Shown: positions 55,301 to 64,000, numbered from the stretch's first letter. The stretch is 64,000 nucleotides of DNA from Promethearchaeota archaeon (GCA_019058425.1 JAHPYZ010000004.1:35393-99392), one strand, 5' to 3'. Numbers and translations: made by a program. The notes: a model not told the origin generated them from the sequence alone.

Positions 55301-58162
55301 AATTTAACAGAGTCTGGAACACCAATAACAGGAGGTTCAGTTGTGGGTCATATAGGAGATTCAGAGAACTTTTTTGAAGCTCAGGAAATTGGAGGTGGAT
55401 TCTATGATATAACCTTAGACACTACGGGTTTCAACGCATCACAAAAGTATGGAAATAGTTACATTGAAAATGAAACGCTAGAAATCAGATGTAGTGCAGA
55501 TGGGTACAATCTTATCAAGGAATATGTCACAATTTTTATAGATAAAATTCCAACAACAATTGAACTCCAAAATATTGATAGTGTTTATGCAGAAGGATCT
55601 ATTACAGCAATCTCAACATTTATGAATCAGATTGATCCTCCCAATCCTAAACCAAACAAAAATGGGAACTTAAATTATTATATTTATAATGGTACGACCC
55701 AAAAACTAAACGGGTCATTAGAGTATCTCTTAAATGGTGTTTATCAAAAAAGTTTCTCTTTGTCAGGTCTATTTGCTGGAGATTATAGTATATATATTAA
55801 TGGAACAGCTTTTAACTGTGAAAGCAGTCAGAGTAATATTATAAATTTTACTATATTATCACAAGAAACTACAAATCTAGATATAACCATTCCAGAAACG
55901 GTAAGAATTTCAAAAGAGTTCCAGATAAAAACAACTTTAAGTTATGCTATAAATGGTACACCAATTCAAAGCCAAGCAGTGAATCTAAATATCTCGATTG
56001 GTCAAACTGAAAATTTTCTTGTTACTACTATGACTGATTCTCTAGGAATTAGTACTTATGATTATATAATTTCCTCCCAATATAAAGACCAGAACATGAC
56101 AATTCAAGCTATTTATGAAGGTCAAAAAAAAATAGCTGCCTCTAGCAATAGTATTACTAAAATAATATATGGTAAATTACCTATCCAAATGGAAATATAT
56201 GATTTTCCAAGTGTTGCAAGAGTTGGATATTCTGCAAGGTATGGATTAAGGATCAATATAAGTGATAGTGGAGAAACTCTCCAAAACAAAGTAGTTCTCT
56301 TTTCAGCTTATTATAATGATGATCTTACTAGTCCTATTATCACATTTCTACTCTATACGGATATTAATGGTCAATGCGAATATACAATAACAGAAATTGA
56401 GGATAGAAAGGCCAATATTACTGTCTATTTCGAATACCTTGGATCATCCACTTTATCCTATAATATAACATCAAGGACTGATTTAATCGAACCAAAATGG
56501 AGTTCTAATTTTACTGTTCAACCTTTACCAAGTATAATTCGCTATGGGCAAACCATCGATTTTGATATGTTATTTTCCTGTGAAAATACATCTATTTCCT
56601 TACTAAATCTACCAGTTCTTTTTATGTTTAAGTATGAAGGGACAATAGAGAGTTATAACACAATAATATCAATAAATAATACGTTGCTTTATTCATATCA
56701 AATAGCTGATTCTTTTCATGGTAATTTAAACTGCTCTATTATTTTCGAAGGGACAAACAGAATAGAAGGAGGTTTACTTAATTATAGTTTAGTTATTAAC
56801 CCAAAATCAATAGTACAGCTTGCATTTATAGGAACTCTCAGAACCCAGTATATGCATGGTTCCTACTCCTTTCACGTATCTGTTGAAAATGAATTAGGAG
56901 AGCCTTTAGATGGGCTATTAATATTATTCCAAATTTTAAGAAATAACGGAGAAGAACTCGCTAATTATACTGCTATTTGCGAGGATGGACTTGCTGTAGG
57001 AGCCCTAGATCTCCCGTTAGGAAATAATTATAGGATTCAAGTCCGATTTTTTGCTGAAAGCTATTATGAAGGTGCAATTATAACTTCAGAGAGAATACGC
57101 GTAGTAAATGAATTTATTATTTTCTTAGATTATTTACCATACATACTGTTAGCTCTAGGTATTACAGCTGCTGCTTCATTTACCGTATATCGGGTCGTTA
57201 TCGTCCCTAGAAGACGAAGGAGAATAGAATCATTAAAAATGCTTTATCAAAAACTATCTGATGTTGAAAATCTTCAGTACTTAATTGTTTTGACAAAAGA
57301 TGGGGGTTTACCTTGTTATAGTAAAAGCCTAGCAGATGTCCCAATTGATGAAACGCTTGTTTCTGGATTTTTAAGTGCCATATCTAGTTTTGGTACAGAG
57401 ATAGGAAAAAAAATTCAGGAAGGAGAAGGAGGTCTGGAAGAATTATCATACCGACAATTTAAGATAATAATCAATGAAGGGAAATTTATAAGAGTCGCAC
57501 TACTTCTTTTAAAACGTCCTAGTGAGTCCTTGAAAGTAAAGTTAAGAAACTTTAATAAAACGTTCGAAGAAGTATACGAGAGTGAACTAAAAAGTTTCTC
57601 CGGAGCTGTGTTTGATGATATTGCTGTTACTAAGTTGATTGAAGATGTTTTTGAGGCGGATCTTTTATATCCTCATCAAGTTATTGAAACTAAAGTAGAC
57701 AACTATATGAAATCTGCTACATCAAACAATATTGATAAAAAAATTATCATTATTGCTCGAGGAGAAGAGTTTGAATCAAATTTCTACTTAAGAGATTTAA
57801 TTAATCATCTTAAAACTAGAGGGATAGAGGAAATCAAATCGTTTGACAGCATACAGAAAATGAAACAAAATAAAATTGTGTTCGCTATTAACCCAAGAAC
57901 TAATTATTTAATTGAAGACTTTAAAAGGTATATAAAACACATGGACTCTGATGATAGAAACGTACTTTTCGCAATTTTTAATGGTAATAACGACATAATG
58001 GGTATTAGAAAGTATTTGAAAAAAGCTAATCTCATTATACCTGCAGATATTGACCGAAATATTGAAAAATTAAAAAGATTAAAATTAATTGATGAAGTAA
58101 ATAGGATTAATGATAATGGTAGTGCAGTTGCTACTCTCTTAAAATTAATTCCAGATTTATAA
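52388..58162 (+). CDS. Giant surface protein with cytoplasmic roadblock/longin-like domain
   Basis: About 1924 residues. ATG at 52388 has AGGGG about seven bases upstream, so I prefer it to 52382. A signal peptide (~12-30) leads into ~1540 extracytoplasmic residues with beta-sandwich and Ig/MG-type repeats (for example VSSGEIAEFALNYTTYKGWG, SKEFQIKTTLSYAINGTPI) and many N-x-S/T sites. One membrane helix (~1578-1605) is followed by RRRRR and ~310 cytosolic residues: LQYLIVLTKDGGLPCYS and ETLVSGFLSAISSFGTEI have the form of Asgard roadblock/longin-like domains, then a second domain with RGEEFESNFYLRDLINHL. This suggests an outside-in sensor or adhesion receptor. Confidence 0.82.
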   Translation: MEKKNQKLNRVIFLCTISILILIVSGIFTNQSNLGLIDHDNKIEDENYKEESPEPLLSQLPEDAGGYISSNTANFKTLENASSTILRRDYLANESSYFNITTPQSWNTSSMQFEIEPYSKKQIIADPNFNSEYEGGTQYWDTEEEQSGFGFFTQYDLENYPYGITHIYNLKSRDSPAFYQGDHAYWTQEVENLNNQNLNIKKGKIIQEKDEQVRDFDDFETDPSFYKDLDTPYGGDYAPIWDVVDLFYEESITSLRVLIDPYPSIVGGNPSAAWWYYIIAPYEIDYAQIKITWSIDEISEFESEDEYEVIARINNKYIDGRNPIAESGEDIPFNGSSTALMVYDNPEVSGPISHGTVSRTYNITDLINGLVGINKFDFGVWAKNPSHLGDVDLILANFESIEIMFNTTTKYEVANLGYRYKLVDADASGSNPFLLSNDASLFLYLRDMDTDHEELIRVLPFSITTISYKDFSDTPWINMNFSISDKYQEFLKADRLEFKIGVYFENNFYERTNYYHFIDNVTFRINYNQSVIDTQLEIKVDNSPWELVSNSIHTINTSNWVIGEPHSFQFTTFNLTYINRLYLNIKSDSNLYHINDYGAKASYSISGANALQGIWNITYDNMISYNYLLWENYSSYFNLSSYLISIIDMPAFDFEGSNSSNWDIFTAITPNFRNYSANLIRYNYSGSSNYQSALISNAFQAGNWTIQGYQPNYITNCLFNTTNSYLGYPLYYTDEIVQYNFTVLESTKGNYSVGLYNSNGDLMSEFPKYYSSNGLNIIGTIDLAEKYTVGHYYLYIKWNDTASNPTSTLRFGSIIKSFVIFNNTYAQFTKETPQVSSGEIAEFALNYTTYKGWGIPNATIIVYENSTGTVNYWGVAWSGAYQVGDITYLGNGNYSIPLITDLAPNGTYPLFFYISNFPNKPHILSTTLRVIATNLIEFDITSGAYLDVSEWVINSDNVPYVNDTVNSVIRVNLTESGTPITGGSVVGHIGDSENFFEAQEIGGGFYDITLDTTGFNASQKYGNSYIENETLEIRCSADGYNLIKEYVTIFIDKIPTTIELQNIDSVYAEGSITAISTFMNQIDPPNPKPNKNGNLNYYIYNGTTQKLNGSLEYLLNGVYQKSFSLSGLFAGDYSIYINGTAFNCESSQSNIINFTILSQETTNLDITIPETVRISKEFQIKTTLSYAINGTPIQSQAVNLNISIGQTENFLVTTMTDSLGISTYDYIISSQYKDQNMTIQAIYEGQKKIAASSNSITKIIYGKLPIQMEIYDFPSVARVGYSARYGLRINISDSGETLQNKVVLFSAYYNDDLTSPIITFLLYTDINGQCEYTITEIEDRKANITVYFEYLGSSTLSYNITSRTDLIEPKWSSNFTVQPLPSIIRYGQTIDFDMLFSCENTSISLLNLPVLFMFKYEGTIESYNTIISINNTLLYSYQIADSFHGNLNCSIIFEGTNRIEGGLLNYSLVINPKSIVQLAFIGTLRTQYMHGSYSFHVSVENELGEPLDGLLILFQILRNNGEELANYTAICEDGLAVGALDLPLGNNYRIQVRFFAESYYEGAIITSERIRVVNEFIIFLDYLPYILLALGITAAASFTVYRVVIVPRRRRRIESLKMLYQKLSDVENLQYLIVLTKDGGLPCYSKSLADVPIDETLVSGFLSAISSFGTEIGKKIQEGEGGLEELSYRQFKIIINEGKFIRVALLLLKRPSESLKVKLRNFNKTFEEVYESELKSFSGAVFDDIAVTKLIEDVFEADLLYPHQVIETKVDNYMKSATSNNIDKKIIIIARGEEFESNFYLRDLINHLKTRGIEEIKSFDSIQKMKQNKIVFAINPRTNYLIEDFKRYIKHMDSDDRNVLFAIFNGNNDIMGIRKYLKKANLIIPADIDRNIEKLKRLKLIDEVNRINDNGSAVATLLKLIPDL

Positions 58163-58182
58163 TTATTAAATATAAAAAAAAA

Positions 58183-59700
58183 TTAAATTTTTGTTCTTTT
58201 AAAAGATTTCCTTTCACGTTTACATATAATTTGGGCTAAATCTCTTCCGCTTAAAAATGCGGTGGGTACTCCACCTCCAGGTTGAACCCACTGACCAATC
58301 ATATAGAAATTTTGGAGCTTTGGTAGTTCTTTTTTAATAGGTTTATTTTCAAATATGTTCTCATTTGCCCAACCTTGTATAGACCCCTTCCAGTTATGAG
58401 TAAATCTATGATAACTCACAGGAGTTGCTACATCTACCATGTCAATATTTCGCTTTAAACCATCTAAGTGAATATCCACTAATTCAATAATTTTTTCGGC
58501 GATTACAGTTTTAATTTCTCTGTATTTTTCTCTATTCTCTGATCTCAATTCTGACCAAAATTCAAAATTTTTTGTTTCTAAGGGAATATTAATAAACGTT
58601 TTACCTTTCGGTGCTAAAGTAGGGTCATAATTGAATATTCTTACTTTTAAATAATTGTAAATAGAGCCATCTTGTAATGAAAGTGGATGTTCTAGATTAA
58701 TAATCAGAGTCCCTGGTTCATTTTCAAAAGTTTTATTCACGCCTAAAGATATATTTATAAGGGAAGGATTTAGTTCCTTTGTTTTGTAGATGTCAAGTAG
58801 TTTTTTGTATACATATCTACCGTTTAATAGATGAAAAATTGTTGTCCTTCCATCCATTGCACTGATGACAATATCTGCATTGTATGTTTCACCATTTTCT
58901 AAGGTTATTCCGCATGCTTTATCTAATTTGGGACTACCATTAGGAATTGTATTAATTTTTGAAACTTTAGAATTATAACGAATTTTACCACATAATTCCA
59001 AATATTTTCTTTCAAATAATTTACTAAATTTTAAGGATCCCCCGATTGGATAGCCTGAACGTCTTAAGTCCATTTCGGACAATACAAACATTTCAAATAG
59101 TATAGGAGATATAAAGCTTTTTGTAGCTTCGCTTAAAAAAGGATTCTTGAATTGGTTAGAAAATTCTTCTGCGGACATATTAAGCCATTTTTTCATAACA
59201 CCTAACATTGGGGTAAACTTGATCATTTTGATGTAATCAAGAACATTAAAAAATTCTCTTGGTTTTTTCAGCATAACTTCATAGGCTTTAGTGTCCTGAA
59301 GTTTGCGAACTCCATTAATGAAATCCTCAATTACAGTGCTATCTTCAGGGGATATTTCTTTCATATAATTTTCTAATCGATTTAAATTAGAATATTCAAA
59401 AAATCTTCTATTGTGTTTAGTTATAATGACGAATTTTGTATCCGAATCATAGAAATCTATTTTATCCATCTCGATTAACTCATTCCAAAGATGATAAAGA
59501 GGATGACTTGGTGAGGATCCTAATAAACCATGTATACAGCCATCAATGGTATATCCTTTCCTTTTCCAAGAGGTAATCAATCCTCCTGGTAAATTGTGGG
59601 CTTCAAAAATTTCAGTGTCAAACCCATTCATTTGTAAATAACAGCCTGCGGATAACCCCGCCAAACCTGCTCCAATTATAATAACTTTCTTCTTACTCAT
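58183..59700 (-). CDS. FAD-dependent oxidoreductase, CrtI/phytoene-desaturase-like
   Basis: The N-terminal dinucleotide fold VIIIGAGLAGLSAGCYLQMNG with GGLITSWKRKGYTIDGCIHGLLG is the CrtI/carotenoid desaturase and NAD(P)/FAD-amine oxidase pattern, and the C-terminus has GQWVQPGGGVPTAFLSGRD. At 505 residues the length fits. No carotenoid genes are nearby, so the substrate may be another isoprenoid, such as a saturated lipid chain. The ATG is directly at the stop of the TetR gene upstream; operator copies before it control both. Confidence 0.85.
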   Translation of the reverse strand: MSKKKVIIIGAGLAGLSAGCYLQMNGFDTEIFEAHNLPGGLITSWKRKGYTIDGCIHGLLGSSPSHPLYHLWNELIEMDKIDFYDSDTKFVIITKHNRRFFEYSNLNRLENYMKEISPEDSTVIEDFINGVRKLQDTKAYEVMLKKPREFFNVLDYIKMIKFTPMLGVMKKWLNMSAEEFSNQFKNPFLSEATKSFISPILFEMFVLSEMDLRRSGYPIGGSLKFSKLFERKYLELCGKIRYNSKVSKINTIPNGSPKLDKACGITLENGETYNADIVISAMDGRTTIFHLLNGRYVYKKLLDIYKTKELNPSLINISLGVNKTFENEPGTLIINLEHPLSLQDGSIYNYLKVRIFNYDPTLAPKGKTFINIPLETKNFEFWSELRSENREKYREIKTVIAEKIIELVDIHLDGLKRNIDMVDVATPVSYHRFTHNWKGSIQGWANENIFENKPIKKELPKLQNFYMIGQWVQPGGGVPTAFLSGRDLAQIICKRERKSFKRTKI

Positions 59701-60306
59701 TTAATCATTACCATTTTGTTTAATTACATTATCAATAATAGTATCCAAAAAAGTATCACGTTGCTTCTTATTATAGAAATCTAAATCTATGAATTTTTTC
59801 ATAATATCAGCTCTTAAAAAAGCAACTTGAGACGAGGATATGATGGTATGGGCAATTATTCTTATCTCCTGTTCTGTTTTAGTATTTTGATAAATTTCAC
59901 GGAAAATCATCATGTATTTTTCAATCGATCTCATAGCATTATCATCTTCAGCTGGATTCAAAAAATCATGGATAATTGAAACTCTTCCAAATATAGGATT
60001 ACTATCAATCAAATCACCTGTTCCTTTTAGCATGATCTTAAGTTTCTCAATCGGTTTTTGGGTCATCTTTTCATAAATCGGATCCCATTGGTCAATAATG
60101 GCATTTGTATCTTTCCTAACTGCTTCATTTATTAGATTTTCTTTTGTTCTAAAATGATAATTTATTAATCCTACTCCTTTTATACCTGCTCTTTTAACGA
60201 TTTTCCGAATTGATATTTTGCTAATATCACCAATTTCCTTCATTAATTCGATGGTAGCATCAATAATTTTTTGTTTTGTATTTTCTACATCTACATTTTT
60301 TATCAT
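59701..60306 (-). CDS. TetR family regulator of the CrtI-like gene
   Basis: The HTH is intact: IIDATIELMKEIGDISKISI with KRAGIKGVGLINYHFRTKENL. The ligand domain is a normal ~130 residues. The stop codon abuts the start of the FAD oxidoreductase gene, so they form a two-gene operon. Three related inverted repeats lie directly upstream at 60320-60363. Autorepression is therefore likely. Confidence 0.88.
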   Translation of the reverse strand: MIKNVDVENTKQKIIDATIELMKEIGDISKISIRKIVKRAGIKGVGLINYHFRTKENLINEAVRKDTNAIIDQWDPIYEKMTQKPIEKLKIMLKGTGDLIDSNPIFGRVSIIHDFLNPAEDDNAMRSIEKYMMIFREIYQNTKTEQEIRIIAHTIISSSQVAFLRADIMKKFIDLDFYNKKQRDTFLDTIIDNVIKQNGND

Positions 60307-60319
60307 TTATCATCACTTT

Positions 60320-60382
60320 GAACAGTGTTTTGAACAATGTTCTACAAATATTGTACAGTGTTCTATCTTTTTAAATGTTTTG
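60320..60382 (-). promoter_or_regulatory. Three TetR operator half-palindromes and TATA box
   Basis: Sites GAACAGTGTTT (60320-60330), GAACAATGTTC (60332-60342) and GTACAGTGTTC (60353-60363) share the pattern GnACAnTGTTC. The second is a near-perfect palindrome. Spacing is 12 and 21 bases, about one and two helical turns. A minus-strand TATA-like ATTTAAAAAG lies at about 60370-60380, so bound protein would cover the start of transcription. Confidence 0.65.
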
Positions 60383-60520
60383 ATCAAATTGAAGGAAAAA
60401 AAAATGTAAAAACAATTAATTCCACTGTTGAAAATATCTTTCCTATAAAATATTTTGGTGAAAATTGTAGAATATAATCAAGAAAATAATAAAAAGTCCA
60501 GTAAAGTTCCAGAAGCTAAT

Positions 60521-60709
60521 TCATATTTTTGATGATGAGATAAATTTAACTGGTGAAGACTCACAATCTTGCATTACTGTCAGAATTTCCTTTTTTAAAG
60601 CTCTTAGCTTTTTTAATCTTTCTCTAAAAATCTCAAATTGCGTTTGATTAAATAATTCCAGGTTAGATGCAATCTGTTTATCAATTTCATGAATGAAAGA
60701 TTTAATCAT
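60521..60709 (-). CDS. Possible small helical protein
   Basis: A 62-residue frame with charged heptad-like helix FRERLKKLRALKKEILTVM. No ribosome site is visible and no family is recognised. It sits in an otherwise empty stretch between the TetR operon and the Cys-motif gene. It could be a real small protein or chance. Confidence 0.35.
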   Translation of the reverse strand: MIKSFIHEIDKQIASNLELFNQTQFEIFRERLKKLRALKKEILTVMQDCESSPVKFISSSKI

Positions 60710-60809
60710 ACTAGTGATTTTGATTCAGTGTATTTAAAGAACAAGGTATAAAGTTACCCAATGGATATCAAAGATAAAATTAAATTAAAAAAAATTAAAA
60801 AAAAATGAT

Positions 60810-61034
60810 TTATTTAGAGTTTTTGAGTTTTTTATATAATTTATTAACCTGACTACATCCCGTATTACTTCCGTCTTCTGCATTTGCGAAGCATCTTTTC
60901 TCGGGACTGTTAGTGAATCTTGCACAGCCCCAACACCACATTTTATTAAAAGAAACCGATTTTTCCTTATTTATAGTACGCACTTGTTCACATAATTCTA
61001 ATGCTTCGTCAAATTCCAACCTAAATTTGTCCAT
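60810..61034 (-). CDS. Small Cys-motif protein
   Basis: The 74-residue product (from ATG 61034, with AGAAGTGAT about 8 bases upstream) has MWCWGCARFTNSPEKRCF and NTGCSQ, a CxxC...C...C set likely to bind zinc or a cluster. The rest is an acidic helix. GTG at 61046 is an alternative start. It lies 26 bases downstream of a membrane protein gene on the same strand. Confidence 0.62.
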   Translation of the reverse strand: MDKFRLEFDEALELCEQVRTINKEKSVSFNKMWCWGCARFTNSPEKRCFANAEDGSNTGCSQVNKLYKKLKNSK

Positions 61035-61059
61035 ATTTTTTATCACTTCTTACTCTGTT

Positions 61060-61725
61060 TTATTCCATTATTAAGTTTTTTCTTTGGGTTCCTTTTTCAT
61101 GCAAATAATTAGCTATATACCAACCAAGAAAACCGCCTATTACTCCCTGAATAATTGAATATGGTATCAGAAAGTAATTGTATGTAAGAAAATCATCAGT
61201 TCCAGGGACATTTAAGCCTGATTTATAAAGAGTTGTTAAGGCTAAAATACTCAATAAGATTATACTGATTGAAGAGATTAATGAGGAAATTAGAACTGCT
61301 TTTCTCTCATCTTTAGCAGGCTTGAATAACCATAGAGATAGATCTATTGAAAATCCATAAGCTACATAGATTAAAGCCCAATATACAGCACTCGAAGGAG
61401 AAGCTAAAGTATCTTGTATCTGCCATTCTATTACCAATTCAATAGGAATTCCTAAAAGCCCATTTATTCCAAAAAGGAAAGTAGCTGTACCTTTTGTCTT
61501 CAAATTAACTACGAAAAAATAGGTTACCATCATTAGAAAAATCAATACAAAATAAATGTAAATATAACCAATATCTAACCATACTATGTCAAAAAATACA
61601 GTAAATATACCCGTTAGGACGGCTATGAGCATGAAACCAATAATATTCAATCCAAAGGATCGTTTAGTCCAAGGATTATACCAACCTAAATTTTGACTTT
61701 GATTCAAAATTATTAATTCTTTCAA
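61060..61725 (-). CDS. Multi-TM membrane protein of unknown function
   Basis: The 221-residue protein starts with a short cytosolic part (ELIILNQSQNLGWYNPWTKR) and has about six membrane helices, with KTKG and KPAKDERK basic loops between. I recognise no family. It is co-oriented with the Cys-motif gene and divergent from the two-HTH gene at 61907, with ~180 bases between. Confidence 0.7.
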   Translation of the reverse strand: MKELIILNQSQNLGWYNPWTKRSFGLNIIGFMLIAVLTGIFTVFFDIVWLDIGYIYIYFVLIFLMMVTYFFVVNLKTKGTATFLFGINGLLGIPIELVIEWQIQDTLASPSSAVYWALIYVAYGFSIDLSLWLFKPAKDERKAVLISSLISSISIILLSILALTTLYKSGLNVPGTDDFLTYNYFLIPYSIIQGVIGGFLGWYIANYLHEKGTQRKNLIME

Positions 61726-61906
61726 TTTTTTTGCATCCTTTTAATTTTTTTTTCTAAGTTTGTATGAAAAACTGGATGAAATTTCACTGTTTTGCTTATG
61801 TATTGCGAGAAGTTTGAGATATTTAAAGTCTGTGGCGATTTCAATCCGATTAATAGGACACAAGTTTTGAAAAAAATGTACAGTTTCAAAAAAATAATAA
61901 AGGAAA

Positions 61907-62845
61907 ATGGACAATAATTTAGTAATACTAGAAAATGATATCAAACTGAAAATGGACGATAAAGACATAGAAATTCTAAAGTTGTTGCTTTTTGATGGAA
62001 GAATGACTTATGAATCAATTGCGAAGAAAGTTAAATTAACTCCCTACTTAATCAAAAAGAGGATTAATAACCTTGTAGATTTGAGAGTAATAATGAAATT
62101 TACAACAAATTTAAATTTTTTAATGTTTCAAAAATCAGTATGTTATACACTTGCTGATATAAAACAAGGTGTTGATCAGCAAGAACTAATTGAACGTATT
62201 GGAAAGTTGGATGAGGTTACCGGAGGGGCTACTTCTCTCCAAAATAAGATGCAAATTATACATACATATTCTGATGACTATGAATTCAAAGAAAACCTTG
62301 AAAAATTGATGCAATTTGAAGAAATTGAAAACACTGAAAATTTTATTTTGCTCATTCCTCCGTCTTTAGGCTTTAAAAATGAAAAGTTAACCAAAACTGA
62401 TTGGAAAATAATTAATGTTATTAAAGATGACTGTAGAAAAACCGATGTAGAGATTGCTGATGAAATAGGAGTCTCAACTAAAACAGTTAAAAGAAGATTA
62501 AAGTATCTAAGGGAAAATAATATAATTCTTTTCATGATTGACCTTGATACAAGTGCTGCTGATTTCCTATCGTACCTCTTAATAGTAAAATTTCAAAAGA
62601 TTGCATCTGAGTCTTTTAATGAAGTGATAAAAGTCGTAAAAAATTATTTTTATGTTTGGAGAGTTGCTAACGAGGAAGCTTTCATCTTCACCATTTTCAT
62701 TGATAAATTAAGAGAAATTGATGAACAAGTCAAAGAAATTGAAAAAATTCCATATGTAAAAGAAGTAATCAGTTTTGTACCAACAAAAATGTTCTATTTT
62801 GAGAATTGGTTGGATAAATTAATTACTAATAATGCAGTTGACTAA
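61907..62845 (+). CDS. Two-HTH Lrp/AsnC-like regulator
   Basis: The 312-residue protein has HTH one (~28-68, MTYESIAKKVKLTPYLIKKR) and HTH two (~172-215, VEIADEIGVSTKTVKRRLKY), each followed by a RAM-like half. The N-terminus carries about 16 extra residues compared with the 294-residue twins; an internal ATG at 61952 (MDDKDIEILK) would give the usual start. It is divergent from the membrane-protein gene and upstream of the FrhB-like gene, either of which it could regulate. Confidence 0.83.
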   Translation: MDNNLVILENDIKLKMDDKDIEILKLLLFDGRMTYESIAKKVKLTPYLIKKRINNLVDLRVIMKFTTNLNFLMFQKSVCYTLADIKQGVDQQELIERIGKLDEVTGGATSLQNKMQIIHTYSDDYEFKENLEKLMQFEEIENTENFILLIPPSLGFKNEKLTKTDWKIINVIKDDCRKTDVEIADEIGVSTKTVKRRLKYLRENNIILFMIDLDTSAADFLSYLLIVKFQKIASESFNEVIKVVKNYFYVWRVANEEAFIFTIFIDKLREIDEQVKEIEKIPYVKEVISFVPTKMFYFENWLDKLITNNAVD

Positions 62846-62958
62846 TGCTGATCTCGTATCTTAAAAGGTTTTTCAGAGTCCATAATGTATAAATGATGTC
62901 CATAATTAATATAAGCGACAATACATAATGGGAAATTTGGGTGATTAAATAAGTGACT

Positions 62959-64000
62959 ATGAAAACCTTTAAAGATTTAATAGAGGAAGTTCATAAAAAG
63001 GGTATTTGTCAAGAATGCGGAGGGTGTGTAAGTTTTTGTAATGCTCTTGAAAAGGAAATTATTGGATTTAAAACCTCCAGTGGCCCACCTGAATACATAA
63101 ATGAAGATCAATGTCTTGAATGTGGTATATGTTACGCAATATGCCCACAAACACATGTATTAGATGATGATCTTAACGAAATTTATAAATTTTCAAATTT
63201 TTCTTCTATGCCAATTGGTCATTTTAAAAATATTTATATTTGTCAAACAAACGATGAAGAATTTTTAAAATATGGAACTGATGGAGGAGTTGTAAATACT
63301 TTATTAAACTTTTTATTAGAAAAGAAAATGATTGACGGTTCAATCGTTGCCAAAACTAAGGCTGCTTTTTCCAGAGAGGCGAATATTGCAAAAAGTAAAG
63401 AAGATTTAATTGATTCATCAGGAGTTAAATTAGATTTACACCATCAAGTAACAGAAATCCAAAAATTCCATACATATACCAGTTCCATACAAGAATTAAA
63501 AAAAGTAAAGTTTGATAAGCTAGCAGTTGTTGGAACTCCATGTCAAATATATACGATTAGATGTATGCAAGATTTGGGTATAATTCCATCACAAAATATT
63601 GATTTATGTATAGGATTATTTTGTTATGAAAACTTCTTTTTTGATAAAACTAAAGGTGAACAATTTGAAAAGGACTTTAAGGTTAAATTCGATGATATTG
63701 AAAAACTCAATATCAAGGAAGATTTAATTATTAAAGTAAAAGATGACAAAACAATTCATATTCCCTTTAAGAAATTAAACAATTATATGCGATCTGCATG
63801 CAATGCATGTAATGATTTTACTAATATTTATGCCGATATAAGCTTTGGTGGGTTAGGTTCTCCTGATAAATTTACAACAGTAATTACTCGTACTAAAAAA
63901 GGAGATGACATTTTTAATAAGGCACTTAAAGCTGAAGTTATAAAATCCATAATAATTGAAAAGGAACGGTTAAAAGAAATAAAAGATCTGCTATCGAAAT
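62959..64000 (+). CDS. F420 hydrogenase/dehydrogenase beta subunit (FrhB-like), 3' truncated
   Basis: About 347 residues are visible and the frame runs past the right edge. The N-terminal ferredoxin-like part has CQECGGCVSFC and CLECGICYAICP for two clusters. The FrhB core follows: YGTDGGVVNTLL for flavin/nicotinamide contact, VVGTPCQIYTIR, LFCYEN and YADISFGGLGSPD. In characterised members it carries FAD and passes electrons between F420 and the partner subunit. The partner would lie outside the window. The start has GGTGAT about 15 bases upstream. Confidence 0.88.
   Translation, partial: MKTFKDLIEEVHKKGICQECGGCVSFCNALEKEIIGFKTSSGPPEYINEDQCLECGICYAICPQTHVLDDDLNEIYKFSNFSSMPIGHFKNIYICQTNDEEFLKYGTDGGVVNTLLNFLLEKKMIDGSIVAKTKAAFSREANIAKSKEDLIDSSGVKLDLHHQVTEIQKFHTYTSSIQELKKVKFDKLAVVGTPCQIYTIRCMQDLGIIPSQNIDLCIGLFCYENFFFDKTKGEQFEKDFKVKFDDIEKLNIKEDLIIKVKDDKTIHIPFKKLNNYMRSACNACNDFTNIYADISFGGLGSPDKFTTVITRTKKGDDIFNKALKAEVIKSIIIEKERLKEIKDLLSK

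Noticed and set aside
60218-60409. 63-residue plus-strand frame
   Set aside because: It is antisense to the TetR start and its operators.

Overview
The window is AT-rich, gene-dense DNA from an archaeon, most likely an Asgard archaeon of the Lokiarchaeia type. This is an inference from gene content, because no rRNA or marker gene is present. Pointers are archaeal TATA boxes, many Lrp/AsnC-type regulators including a two-HTH form in four copies, large surface proteins with one C-terminal membrane anchor, a possible PGF-CTERM tail, a beta-type F420 hydrogenase/dehydrogenase subunit, and a 1.9-kb-residue surface protein whose cytoplasmic end resembles the roadblock/longin-like domains common in Asgard genomes. 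I see no tRNA, rRNA or CRISPR array.

Layout. 1-4.5 kb: the 3' part of a repeat-built surface protein and a membrane-anchored orphan. 4.5-13.5 kb: mostly minus-strand housekeeping and accessory genes (QueG-like iron-sulfur protein, Lrp regulator, DUF3795 protein, RCK/TrkA-N membrane protein, methyltransferase, alpha/beta hydrolase, TrmO, NHL propeller). 13.7-19.2 kb: a decayed stretch with a tnpB pseudogene, two tandem paralogous surface proteins, a frameshifted winged-helix regulator and a TudS/DUF523-like pseudogene. 19.2-24 kb: ATC-hydrolase-like protein, SRPBCC protein, HxlR regulator, radical SAM/SPASM enzyme, flavodoxin. 24.3-26.9 kb: cysteine biosynthesis pair cysE-cysK followed by mutM. 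27-36.9 kb: small membrane proteins, EFR1-type flavodoxin/ferredoxin, two TetR modules with visible operators, an SBBP-type surface protein.

37-50 kb is the most interesting part. Three minus-strand transcription units begin at 38.1, 45.1 and 49.8 kb. Each is preceded by the same promoter-operator module, an inverted repeat around CTCTTATTAGAG placed just upstream of a TATA box. The units and the genes between them share paralogous families: two flavodoxin-like proteins, two DUF4386-like and two DUF998 membrane proteins, three medium-chain oxidoreductases plus a remnant of a fourth, an EFR1 protein, an ABC-2 exporter, and two closely related two-HTH Lrp-like regulators. I read this as a regulon that has expanded by duplication. 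Several members have damaged or non-canonical starts.

50-64 kb: DUF998 protein, NapH-like polyferredoxin, the 1926-residue surface/sensor protein, a CrtI-like FAD oxidoreductase with its TetR repressor and three operator copies, small proteins, another two-HTH regulator and a truncated FrhB-like gene running off the right edge.

Caveat: several single-base lesions sit in homopolymers (A9, G3, T6, A5), so some frameshifts may be assembly errors. The two stops in tnpB and the in-frame TAA in the TudS-like gene are not homopolymer indels and look like real decay.
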